Part shown: one piece after another, positions 51,281 to 60,192 of the stretch
Numbering within the stretch: the first letter of the stretch is position 1
Layout of the letters: each line of letters starts with the position of its first letter
Assembly (NCBI GenBank): GCA_023436205.1
Contig: JAEZKC010000116.1
Coordinates: forward strand, 24,872 to 88,871
From: Fibrobacterota bacterium
Lineage (GTDB): Bacteria > Fibrobacterota > Chitinivibrionia > Chitinivibrionales > Chitinispirillaceae
DNA length: 64,000 nucleotides
Direction: 5' to 3'
The notes under the pieces: model-generated
The model's database searches: none
What the model was told of the DNA's origin: nothing
Seen by the model: only the letters and a program-made list of their open reading frames with translations
Program-made: the position numbers and the translations under genes

Positions 51281-53203
51281 TCAGCTTCCTATTACATTCG
51301 TAGGAGAAGGTTTCTCCAGAATGCGGTCCACTTCACCGTTTTCAAGCGTTTCCTGTTCCATGAGTGCTGAGGCTAAGTTATCAAGTTTATCCCGATTTGC
51401 AGTGAGAATGGCGATTGTTCTCTCCTCCTGCTCACGGATTATCTTCTGAACCTCCTCATCGATCAGTCTGGCGGTATGCTCGCTGAAATCTCTCTGCTGG
51501 GTAATTTCCCGCCCCAGAAACGGGTGTTCTTCACCCTGACTGAAGGTGGTAGGTCCAATGATATCGCTCATACCCCATTGACAGACCATTTTGCGCGCCA
51601 GAGCCGTAACCTGCTTTAAATCTTGAGCAGCACCGCTTGTGAGCTCATCAAAGACCAGCCTTTCAGACACTCTGCCACCCAGGGCAACAGAAATGCGGGC
51701 CAGCAGATAGGTACGGTTGAGGTTATGGCGATCGGTATCGGGAATCTGCTCTGTTGCTCCCAGCGCTTGACCACGAGCTATGATGGTCACTTTCTGGAGA
51801 GGGTCAGTTTGGGGTAGCAGCTTTGCCACCAGTGCATGCCCTGCTTCATGGTAAGCAACAATTTCCTTTTCCTTCTCGTTAAGCTTGTCTTCCCTTTCTG
51901 CACCAAGCAGAATTTTGTCTTGTGCCTCATCGAAGTCTTTGGTTTCCACCACTTTTTTACCTTTTCGTCCAGCCAGAAGAGCCGCTTCATTCACCAGATT
52001 GCGCAACTCCGCACCGGAGAAACCAACCGTTCTTGCTGCCACTCTTTCGAGGTCGACATCGGGAGCAACAGGCACATTGGCACTGTGGATTCTAAGGATT
52101 TCCAGACGAGCCTTTTTCTGAGGAAGATCGAGAGCGATCTGCCGGTCGAAACGCCCGGGACGAGTTAAGGCGGGGTCAAGAACATCGGGACGGTTAGTGG
52201 CTGCAATTACCACTACCGACTCGTGAGGCTCAAACCCGTCCATCTCTGACAAAATCTGGTTGAGCGTCTGCTCACGTTCATCGTGGCTGCCCCCAAGACC
52301 ACTCCCTCTTACCCTTCCAATGGAATCCAGCTCATCAATGAATATTATAGCAGGACCCTCTTTTTTGGCTGTTTCAAACATATCTCTCACCCGGGATGCG
52401 CCAACACCCACGAACATCTCCACAAATTCGGAACCTGAAGTGCTGAAGAACGGAACACCTGCCTCCCCGGCAGTTGAACGGGCCAGCAACGTCTTACCAG
52501 TTCCCGGAGGGCCCATAAGAAGCACACCCTTGGGGATGGTGGCACCCAAGGCAGCAAATTTCCCTGGATCTTTAAGGTAGTCGACGATCTCCTGCAGATC
52601 TTTTTTAGCGTTGGACAGACCGGCCACATCAGCATAGCTGATTTTGGACATTTCTTTTCTAAAACGCTTGGCTTTACTCTTCCCCACACTGAAAATACCG
52701 CCTCCTGGAAACCCTCCGCCCCGCATCTGCTTATTAAGCTTGGAACCGGCGTACATGAAATAGCCTATGATTAAAATCCAGGGGAGAAGAAGTACTAGCG
52801 AACTGAGAAGCCAGTTGCCGTCTGCCGACTCTGCTTTCACTGTAACACCCTGCTGCTCAAGAAGCTGCATCAGACCCTGATCTTCAAAACTGGGTTTCAT
52901 GGTATTGAATTTTGAATAGCGCGCAGTATCGCCGTTTACAGTGGAGGTAATCTGTGTTTTAAACGTACCCTCAATCTCCTCCCCCCTGACTACCACCTCC
53001 GATACATTCCCTTTCTCGACCTGCTTCTTAAATTCGGTATAGGAAATGGAGGTGCTGTCGATGGAGTTAAAACTTCCAAATACATAGGCAAAAAGCGCCG
53101 TAAGTATAACCGCCCACATTAGAAAACGCCACAAATTGAATTTGTTGGCTGCCACCGGCATTTCATCGGGCCTTCCAGAATTACCTCTCCAATCACTGGC
53201 CAT
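51281..53203 (-). CDS. ftsH: ATP-dependent zinc metalloprotease FtsH
   Basis: 640 residues, the normal length. Two transmembrane segments (about 25-44 and 132-151). The AAA module has Walker A GPPGTGKT (231-238), Walker B FIDELD (288-293), the pore-loop MFVGVG (263-268) and arginine finger region RPGRFDR (348-354). The protease has HEAGH (452-456). It degrades misfolded or regulatory membrane proteins from the cytoplasmic side. No downstream partner is evident on this strand. Confidence 0.97.
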   Translation of the reverse strand: MASDWRGNSGRPDEMPVAANKFNLWRFLMWAVILTALFAYVFGSFNSIDSTSISYTEFKKQVEKGNVSEVVVRGEEIEGTFKTQITSTVNGDTARYSKFNTMKPSFEDQGLMQLLEQQGVTVKAESADGNWLLSSLVLLLPWILIIGYFMYAGSKLNKQMRGGGFPGGGIFSVGKSKAKRFRKEMSKISYADVAGLSNAKKDLQEIVDYLKDPGKFAALGATIPKGVLLMGPPGTGKTLLARSTAGEAGVPFFSTSGSEFVEMFVGVGASRVRDMFETAKKEGPAIIFIDELDSIGRVRGSGLGGSHDEREQTLNQILSEMDGFEPHESVVVIAATNRPDVLDPALTRPGRFDRQIALDLPQKKARLEILRIHSANVPVAPDVDLERVAARTVGFSGAELRNLVNEAALLAGRKGKKVVETKDFDEAQDKILLGAEREDKLNEKEKEIVAYHEAGHALVAKLLPQTDPLQKVTIIARGQALGATEQIPDTDRHNLNRTYLLARISVALGGRVSERLVFDELTSGAAQDLKQVTALARKMVCQWGMSDIIGPTTFSQGEEHPFLGREITQQRDFSEHTARLIDEEVQKIIREQEERTIAILTANRDKLDNLASALMEQETLENGEVDRILEKPSPTNVIGS

Positions 53204-53369
53204 TTTTTAATTTCCTTCCGGTAGGGTAAACGAATAAATCTCCCGTACTCATCTTTAGCAGAAGAGCAAATTGTGAACCGTTCTCCCGTTTTTTATCCCT
53301 GCCCAAGGCACAGATTTTGCATAAACCAAGACCAGTCAATCACTTTATCTTTCACTAAAGGATCTATCC

Positions 53370-55340
53370 ATGGGTACTAACCTGGCCAGAAAAATCATAC
53401 AATCACACCTGCTCAGCGGAAACATGAAAGCAGGCGAAGAGATCGCCCTTCGCATTGATCAGACACTTATGCAGGATGCCACAGGCACTATGGTCATGCT
53501 TGAATTGGAGGCATTGGGATTAAAGCAGATCAAAACGGAAGTTTCGGTGCAGTATGTTGACCATAACCTGCTGCAGACCGATTTCAGAAATGCTGATGAT
53601 CATCTGTTTCTGGCTTCTGCCTGCCGGAAATTCGGAGTATGGTACTCCCGCCCCGGAAACGGAGTAAGCCATCCGGTACACATGGAATATTTCGGTGCAC
53701 CGGGAAAGACTCTGCTGGGATCAGACAGTCACACCTGTTCCGGTGGGTCTATGGGGATGCTGGCAATTGGAGCCGGAGGTCTTGAAGTGGCTACAGCCAT
53801 GGCAGGAGAACCCTTCTATGTAAAAATGCCCCTGATCCGGGGAATAAAACTGGTTGGAAAGCTGCCGGAGTGGGTAAGTGCAAAAGATGTGATTTTGGAG
53901 CTGCTGAGGCGACACGGTGTCAAAGGCGGTGTGGGGCGGGTTTTTGAGTACCACGGACCGGCACTGGCCACGCTCGGAGCCATGGATCGCCACACCATTG
54001 CCAATATGGGAGCAGAGCTTGGTGCCACCAGCAGTATCTTTCCTTCAGATGATATTCTGCGCGGCTTTCTTCAAAGCCGGGGAAGAGAGAATGAATGGGT
54101 AGAGCTTTTGGCAGATACAGATGCCCACTATGATGAAGAGGAGGAGATTGACCTCTCCACCCTTGTACCTTTAATTGCTCTGCCGGGCAGCCCCGGAAAT
54201 GTAGTCAAGGTATCTGATGTAAGCGGCAGAGAAATTCACCAGTCGTATATCGGTTCCTCTGCAAACCCCGGTTATAGAGACATTGCCATAGTTGCCGCCA
54301 TGATAAAAGAAAGAGGCATTCATGATCGGGTATCACTGGATATAAATCCGGCAAGCAGGCAGGTACTTGAAGGCCTCACCTCCACGGGATATTTACAAGA
54401 CTTGATCCATGCCGGTGCCCGGATACATCAGACCGGCTGCAATGGCTGCATCGGTATGGGACAGGCTCCCGCTTCAGGAAAAATCAGCTTGCGCACGGTT
54501 CCCAGAAATTTTCCCGGACGCTCGGGCACCCTGGATGATCAGGTGTACCTCTGCAGTCCGGAAACCGCTGCTGCCAGTGCCATTACAGGGGAAATCACCG
54601 ACCCCAGAACGCTTGGAATGACCTGTCCATCTATACAGGAATGTCCTCGTCCCGCAGTGAATAGAGCGGTTTTTACCCCGCCTAATCCCGATTTCATGAA
54701 TGCACTTCTTGAAAAGGGTCCCAATATCAAGCCACTTCCTGTGTTCACACCGATTTCAGAAGAAGTTCACAGTCCGGTTCTACTTAAAGCTGGAGACAAC
54801 GTATCCACCGATGAAATCCTTCCTGCAGGTGCAAAGGTACTGCCGTTCAGAAGCAATATTCCTGAAATAAGCAAATTCGCATTCTCCAGAATAGACGCAT
54901 CCTTCTATGATCGGGTTTTAAAAGCAGAAGAGAGTGGATTCATCGTGGTCGGAGGGGAGAATTATGGTCAGGGATCGAGCAGGGAGCACGCTGCACTGGC
55001 GCCCCGGTTTCTTGGACTGCAGGCGGTAATCGCCAAAAGCTTTGCCCGTATTCACTGGCAGAATCTCGTAAATTTCGGAATTCTTCCGCTTACTTTTAAT
55101 AATCCCGAAGATTATGAAAAAGTAGCCCAGGGGGATCATTTGTCCATCCCTAATCTTCGAACGTCATTGATGTCGGGAGCTTCAACTCTACAGGTGATAA
55201 ACAGTTCGAACAGATTTTCCTTTGAAGCCAGCCATGTCATGAGCAATCGACAGGTGGAAATTCTGCTTGCAGGGGGGCTAATCAACAGAACAAGAGATAA
55301 ACTGGCCTCTGGAGCCCCTGAGATGATTAAAAGCACCTGA
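53370..55340 (+). CDS. acn: Aconitate hydratase, short AcnA-like form with altered cluster motif
   Basis: 656 residues, single chain with both large and swivel domains; the length matches the short aconitase/putative AcnA group. SDSHTC (118-123), GCNGCIGMGQ (356-365, C357 and C360) and the swivel-domain GENYGQGSSREHAAL are present. At the site of the first cluster cysteine the chain reads IGSSANPG (294-301) in place of IGSCTNSS, so S297 stands where cysteine is expected. Either the group ligates the 4Fe-4S cluster differently, or the enzyme has another activity. It is not a split leuCD pair. Confidence 0.85.
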   Translation: MGTNLARKIIQSHLLSGNMKAGEEIALRIDQTLMQDATGTMVMLELEALGLKQIKTEVSVQYVDHNLLQTDFRNADDHLFLASACRKFGVWYSRPGNGVSHPVHMEYFGAPGKTLLGSDSHTCSGGSMGMLAIGAGGLEVATAMAGEPFYVKMPLIRGIKLVGKLPEWVSAKDVILELLRRHGVKGGVGRVFEYHGPALATLGAMDRHTIANMGAELGATSSIFPSDDILRGFLQSRGRENEWVELLADTDAHYDEEEEIDLSTLVPLIALPGSPGNVVKVSDVSGREIHQSYIGSSANPGYRDIAIVAAMIKERGIHDRVSLDINPASRQVLEGLTSTGYLQDLIHAGARIHQTGCNGCIGMGQAPASGKISLRTVPRNFPGRSGTLDDQVYLCSPETAAASAITGEITDPRTLGMTCPSIQECPRPAVNRAVFTPPNPDFMNALLEKGPNIKPLPVFTPISEEVHSPVLLKAGDNVSTDEILPAGAKVLPFRSNIPEISKFAFSRIDASFYDRVLKAEESGFIVVGGENYGQGSSREHAALAPRFLGLQAVIAKSFARIHWQNLVNFGILPLTFNNPEDYEKVAQGDHLSIPNLRTSLMSGASTLQVINSSNRFSFEASHVMSNRQVEILLAGGLINRTRDKLASGAPEMIKST

Positions 55341-55420
55341 GGGCAACTGTTGTAAAGCAGAATCATATATATTTAGAAACCATGTCACTGAGAATATTCA
55401 ATCGAAGGCGGGGTAAAATC

Positions 55421-56812
55421 ATGAAAATTAAGCTTTCCAAGTCCCCCAAATCTCCTACCAGAATTCAGTTTCTGCAGGAGGAGGCAGACAAACTTCCTCC
55501 GGATTTTCATGGAAACAGCGGTGAGGTGACGGTCCGGTACGAGAGTGGATTGACGGTAATCTACTGCGGTATCGGGAAAAAGGAACAGTGTACGGAGCGC
55601 ACCTTAAGAACAGCGGGTGCCAGAGGAATCCAAAAGGCGATTGAACTGAAGAGAGACCGGGTGGCCATGATTCTTCCTGAAGTAAAATGGTTGAGCACGC
55701 AACAAAAGCTTAACTGTGTGGAAGGGGCATTGCTCGGGAAATACAGGTTTGTCAAATACAGAAGTGAAAAACCGGTCACAGTCGAGACCCTGGAACTTGT
55801 TGGTGCTGACCTCACCCTTAGTGATGTGAGTCGACTTGAGATAATCGCAGACGGGGTGAATTTCACGCGGGATCTGGTCAATGAGAATGCCCGGGAGATG
55901 ATCCCCGAAAGAATAGCCAAAGAGGCAAGAGCCATTGCAAAATCCTGCGGGATGAAAATCACTATTCTGGATGAAAAGGAGATCGAACGACAGGGATTGG
56001 GCCTGCTTAAGGCAGTGGGTCAGAGCTCTCCCTATCCGCCCCGTCTTATTCTGCTTGAGTATACAGGAAAAAGCAGCAGTAAAGAGCGTACGGCCATTGT
56101 AGGCAAGGGGGTGACCTTCGATTCCGGAGGACTAAATCTAAAACCCACCGGCAGTATCGAAACCATGCGTGAAGACATGGCCGGAGCAGCAGCCGTGCTG
56201 GGAGCCATGAAATGCATCGGGGCACTCAAGCCTAAAGTAAATGTTACCGGAGTCATTGCCGCCGCTTATAACGGAATAGGCCCTGACGCTTTCTTTCCCG
56301 GTGATATTTACAAGTCATATCAGGGTCTCACTGTGGAAATAAACAGTACCGACGCTGAAGGACGTCTCATTCTGGCAGATGCCATCGCCTACTGCAGAGA
56401 CAAATGCAAACCGACATCAATTATCGACCTGGCCACACTCACTGGAGGCATACTGGTTTCATTTGCCGATGTGGTTGCGGGTCTGTTTTCGACCGATGAT
56501 TCACTTGCCGAAAGCCTTTTCGAAGCGGGAGAAAGAAGTGGAGAAAGGCTGTGGCGAATGCCGCTTTACCAGGAATTCAGTGATTCCATCAAAGGGGAAA
56601 TGTCCGATCTTCGCAATCTTTCCAAATTCAAGCGCGGGCACGGAGGATCCATTGTGGGGGCTGCATTTATCAAGGAGTTCACCGGAGATGTTCCGTGGGC
56701 CCACCTTGATATTGCAGGGACAGCCTGGAATGAAGGCAGTGTCAAGGGGGAAATCCCGCAGTATGCCACCGGTTTCGGAGTGAGGCTTCTGTTGGAGCAC
56801 CTTTTAAAATAG
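55421..56812 (+). CDS. pepA: Leucyl aminopeptidase, M17 family
   Basis: 463 residues from ATG 55421, which has a G-rich site upstream. Metal and catalytic blocks are GKGVTFDSGGLNLKP (with the catalytic Lys), the first Asp, and NSTDAEGRLILADA, where NTDAEGR is standard. The N-terminal domain is diverged. It trims N-terminal residues of peptides in the cytoplasm as a hexamer. It lies 80 bases after aconitase. Confidence 0.95.
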   Translation: MKIKLSKSPKSPTRIQFLQEEADKLPPDFHGNSGEVTVRYESGLTVIYCGIGKKEQCTERTLRTAGARGIQKAIELKRDRVAMILPEVKWLSTQQKLNCVEGALLGKYRFVKYRSEKPVTVETLELVGADLTLSDVSRLEIIADGVNFTRDLVNENAREMIPERIAKEARAIAKSCGMKITILDEKEIERQGLGLLKAVGQSSPYPPRLILLEYTGKSSSKERTAIVGKGVTFDSGGLNLKPTGSIETMREDMAGAAAVLGAMKCIGALKPKVNVTGVIAAAYNGIGPDAFFPGDIYKSYQGLTVEINSTDAEGRLILADAIAYCRDKCKPTSIIDLATLTGGILVSFADVVAGLFSTDDSLAESLFEAGERSGERLWRMPLYQEFSDSIKGEMSDLRNLSKFKRGHGGSIVGAAFIKEFTGDVPWAHLDIAGTAWNEGSVKGEIPQYATGFGVRLLLEHLLK

Positions 56813-56825
56813 GGTGTTGCTTTTC

Positions 56826-57515
56826 ATGCTAATAATAGGCCATAGAGGCATTCCCTCCCGGATTCATGAAAACACGCTGGAATCATTTATTGCCGCCGCC
56901 CAATCCGGTGCAGATCTGATTGAACTTGATATCAGACGCACCGCCGATGAGGTGGCGGTTGCCTTTCATGATCCGGATATCCAGACAAATGACGGTGCTA
57001 CACCGATAGCTTCGTTAACGTATGCAGAACTCCAGCGGAAGGCTAATGCCCTGGGGTTCGCTGTTCCTACCATATCAGAAACGATCAAAGCTCTTTCCAA
57101 ACTCAAAGGCATACTTTTCGAGTTCAAGGAGCCAGGATATGAGCAGTCCATAATAGAAAATGTATGCACATTCTACTCGCCTTCCCAGGTGGCCTTTCAA
57201 TCCTTTGATTATCAGATCGTTACCCGGCTTAAAGAGCGTAACCCGGATCTTTATGTCGGTCTTCTTCTTGAGAAAGAGTCCGAGCTGAACAACGCGGAAG
57301 CGTTCTGCGGCGATTTTCTTGCACCCTCTCTCGAGCTATTTCGAAACAATCGCAGTTTTTTTACGGAACAAAAGCGCAGAAGCAGGCACCTTGCTGTATG
57401 GACAGTAAATGCTCCCGATCAGCTTCAAACCTGTCTTGCAGACCCCCTCCTTGACATGCTGATTACAAACCGATGCGATCTGGCAAGGTCTTTATCAAAA
57501 GAAATTTCCCGATAA
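56826..57515 (+). CDS. Glycerophosphodiester phosphodiesterase family protein
   Basis: 229 residues from ATG 56826; a longer start at 56814 (TTG) is possible. IIGHRG with the HRG motif, ENTLESF, ELDIRRTADEVAVAFHDPD, EFKEPGYE and the C-terminal VWTVNAPDQ are the GDPD family blocks. It hydrolyses glycerophosphodiesters to glycerol-3-phosphate. No signal peptide, so cytoplasmic. It begins 13 bases after pepA. Confidence 0.92.
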   Translation: MLIIGHRGIPSRIHENTLESFIAAAQSGADLIELDIRRTADEVAVAFHDPDIQTNDGATPIASLTYAELQRKANALGFAVPTISETIKALSKLKGILFEFKEPGYEQSIIENVCTFYSPSQVAFQSFDYQIVTRLKERNPDLYVGLLLEKESELNNAEAFCGDFLAPSLELFRNNRSFFTEQKRRSRHLAVWTVNAPDQLQTCLADPLLDMLITNRCDLARSLSKEISR

Positions 57516-57599
57516 TTCAAGCATTAAAAACTCCCGACTACTATACTTTACCCGCATCAGTAACTTATTTTAAATTTTTGGCTTGAAAAACCGGAGTGC

Positions 57600-59429
57600 A
57601 TGCAGGGTATAATTTATAGTATGTTAAAGCAACAGAGCATAATCATTGTTGGCACTGGTCATCAGGCGGCCAATCTGTTTCGCGATCTTCTCAATACCGG
57701 CAATTATCGCATTCTGAAGGTGATTGACCCCAGCGTAGAGGATATAGGGACCCTTAGTGATATTCCGGACTTGGATATTATCATTAACACATCTGACTCC
57801 CCTGCAGTTGATTCCACTCTTCAAAGACTGAAACTGGATAAAACCAGCCTCATAAGCGGGCACTGCGCCGATCTTCTTTTCTGTACCGGTACAGAAGAAC
57901 TCAAGAAGGGGGACTATACCACCTACAGAGAAAAGGTGCTTGAAAGTCTCAGCGGCATCAAGCAAACACTTTTCTTCACCATAAGAAAAGAGGAGCTGCT
58001 CAAAACGCTTCTGGATCTTACACGCAGAACTCTGGATGCAGACAGCGGTTCCATAATGCTTTTAGACAAACGCAAGAGATGTCTTACAATAGAAATGGCC
58101 GACGGACTGGAAAGTGCCATTGTAAAAACCACAGTGCAGAAACTGGGTACCGGGGTTGCCGGCATGGTGGCCAAATCTGGAAAACCGCAGATCATTTCCG
58201 AAAGCGATCCGGAGCGCGGAAGAAGCGATATCATCAGCTCTATGAGCAGTCCGCTTGTCATTGGAGACCAGGTTGTGGGCGTCATAAATATCAACAGCAA
58301 ACGTTCCGAACGCACATTCAATAACAGTGACCTTCAGCACCTGAGTCAACTTGCCCAGTTCACAGCCGATATCGTGAAAACATCCAAAGACTATGAGACT
58401 ACTTCCGCATATTCTTTCTACCGTTCATTTGAAGATGGCATTGAAGACATCTTAACTATGGAACAATATCCATTTCTAGAGAGAATAAGCCTCCTTCTAC
58501 TCAAGCTTTCCAATACCTTCTCGGGAGAAATCTGCAACTTTTACCATTTCAACAGTGAAAATTCAGACTTCATCCTTCAGGCATCGAGTGCAATAAACCG
58601 TAATCTCACCAAATACAAAGCAATAAAACTCAACCCCCAGTTCGCCGGACAAATTCTTGAAAACGGTAACGGGTTCTGCATCAGCAGACTGGAAGAGAGC
58701 AGGACAAAGTGGTATCTGGCGGAACCCATCCGCTTTGAAGGGGAGCTGATCGGGCTACTTTTCCTTCACAAGATAAACGAAGGCGCAGGGGTTGAAAAGG
58801 AGATGCAGATCCTCAAGAGCACCGCAGCTCTTATTTCTCAAGCAATCAGAGAGGCATCTCAGGAGGAGCGGGTCAGAGCCGAAACCCTAAAGTATTCCGC
58901 GCTCTCAGAAGTGGCATTCGAGCTCGCCGGGGCACAAGGGGTAAACCAGCTTGCAAAGCTTATCGTTTCCAATGCCTGCCTGATTCTGGGTGCAGAGATT
59001 TCCGTTTTTTGTCTCTATAACAGATTCTCTAAGCAGTTTTCGATCTCAGACATCTTCAGCCTCGGAAGCATTCCGGATACCGAAGCCGTCCGATTGGTCA
59101 ACAACACCGTCCTGCGCAGAGCCAAAGCCAATCGAAAAGGAACTCTGCTGGTAGCTGACTTCGCTGAATTCTTTCCGGAACTGCAGGATGGGGTGTTCTA
59201 CCCCCGCAGCGCCATGTGCAAATACCTGATTGTAAACGGCCAAACCATCGGAGCACTTTCCCTTTTCAATAAAAATGATGCAGACCTTTTCCACAGAAGA
59301 GCATTTGACAACTCCGATAGTGATTTTCTCTCCCAGTTCTGCAGACACATCGTAAAAGCCCTCTCCCTCAATCTGGCCATAACCGAAAACCAGCCACTTG
59401 AATCCACTCGAAAAGTCTTGAACTTTTAA
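57600..59429 (+). CDS. Multi-GAF-domain protein with N-terminal Rossmann-like domain
   Basis: 609 residues. ATG 57600 has GGAG only 3 bases away; ATG 57621 is a possible alternative. Residues about 8-100 read as a small nucleotide-binding fold (QQSIIIVGTGHQAANLFRDLL, then LDIIINTSDSPAVD). Three GAF-like domains follow, at about 125-265 (LDADSGSIMLLDKRK, LGTGVAGMVAKSGKPQII, SSPLVIGDQVVGVINI), 285-415 and 440-600 (NACLILGAEISVFCLY). No kinase, cyclase or HTH output domain is present. It may act as a sensor that partners with another protein. The Rossmann-GAF order is unusual. Confidence 0.82.
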   Translation: MQGIIYSMLKQQSIIIVGTGHQAANLFRDLLNTGNYRILKVIDPSVEDIGTLSDIPDLDIIINTSDSPAVDSTLQRLKLDKTSLISGHCADLLFCTGTEELKKGDYTTYREKVLESLSGIKQTLFFTIRKEELLKTLLDLTRRTLDADSGSIMLLDKRKRCLTIEMADGLESAIVKTTVQKLGTGVAGMVAKSGKPQIISESDPERGRSDIISSMSSPLVIGDQVVGVININSKRSERTFNNSDLQHLSQLAQFTADIVKTSKDYETTSAYSFYRSFEDGIEDILTMEQYPFLERISLLLLKLSNTFSGEICNFYHFNSENSDFILQASSAINRNLTKYKAIKLNPQFAGQILENGNGFCISRLEESRTKWYLAEPIRFEGELIGLLFLHKINEGAGVEKEMQILKSTAALISQAIREASQEERVRAETLKYSALSEVAFELAGAQGVNQLAKLIVSNACLILGAEISVFCLYNRFSKQFSISDIFSLGSIPDTEAVRLVNNTVLRRAKANRKGTLLVADFAEFFPELQDGVFYPRSAMCKYLIVNGQTIGALSLFNKNDADLFHRRAFDNSDSDFLSQFCRHIVKALSLNLAITENQPLESTRKVLNF

Positions 59430-59561
59430 CGCATCCTTAATATCATTATAAAAAGTGGAAACATTCATTAAGTCATTGTGGAACCAGCCTGTTGCGAGTT
59501 AATTTTATTATAACTGTATTCAAAACTCTCGATCATTAAACCCATTAAAGGAGGAATTACC

Positions 59562-59954
59562 ATGTTCAAAGCTAAAACAGTAGCCCTGGTGGCCTTACTG
59601 GCATTGTTTTCTATCGGATGCGGCGGAAGCGGTCCGGCAGTTAAGAAAGGCGACAAGTTGGTGGTTGCCGAAGAACTGGCCAGAGAAAGAGTGGAAGTCG
59701 AGTACGAAGGTGGCGAAACAGACGGATTCAATAGAGAGATTCCCGCTGGAACAGTTCTACAGGTGGTGATCACCCCTTCACTGGGAACATCAATCGTAGA
59801 GGTGGTTCCGGTTGAATTTTCAGGCAAATCAAATCCCGAAGAAGTTCTGGAGCTTTTTGTGCCTGACAGATTTCGCAACAAAGAGGGTTTTCGGACCTAC
59901 AGCATTGCTTTGAAAAATGAATACATCGGCAGCAAGGTGAAAAAAGCCGAATAA
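59562..59954 (+). CDS. Small lipoprotein of unknown function
   Basis: 130 residues with AAAGGAGG upstream. Lipoprotein signal ending FSIGC (cysteine 20). The mature part is a short chain with beta-type strands (VVAEELARERVEVEYEGG, LQVVITPSLGTSIVEVVPVEF), with no recognised domain. Single-gene unit with its own terminator. Confidence 0.8.
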   Translation: MFKAKTVALVALLALFSIGCGGSGPAVKKGDKLVVAEELARERVEVEYEGGETDGFNREIPAGTVLQVVITPSLGTSIVEVVPVEFSGKSNPEEVLELFVPDRFRNKEGFRTYSIALKNEYIGSKVKKAE

Positions 59955-59975
59955 GAGATTACTTCACGTTTCTGC

Positions 59976-60009
59976 AAAGGCTTCCGGACCTGCTCCTGAA
60001 GCCTTTTTT
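59976..60009 (+). terminator. Intrinsic terminator of the small lipoprotein gene
   Basis: AAAGGCTTC and GAAGCCTTT pair over 9 bases with a 13-base loop, followed by T6. Confidence 0.8.
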
Positions 60010-60123
60010 ATTTACCCCAAATTTGTAATCATTTTTATGAAAATTTGTTTTCAGATTTTTCGCTAAACATGCAATATTACCACAATTTATGCTAAGTTTT
60101 GTAATCATAAATTTAATTTTTTG

Positions 60124-60152
60124 TTGAATTGTCTATTTTTGTTGCTTATATT
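60124..60152 (+). promoter_or_regulatory. Promoter of the 435-residue lipoprotein gene
   Basis: TTGAAT (60124-60129) and TATATT (60147-60152) are 17 bases apart, then a 40-base leader with AGGAGG to the ATG at 60193. Confidence 0.55.
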
Positions 60153-60192
60153 GAAAGTAGAAACAGCACACATTCTCAAAACAGGAGGACTT

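Noticed and set aside
53370..55340. Reading the missing cysteine of aconitase as a sequencing error
   Set aside because: Only one base away, but adjacent residues (ANPG) also differ from TNSS, so it looks like a true variant motif.
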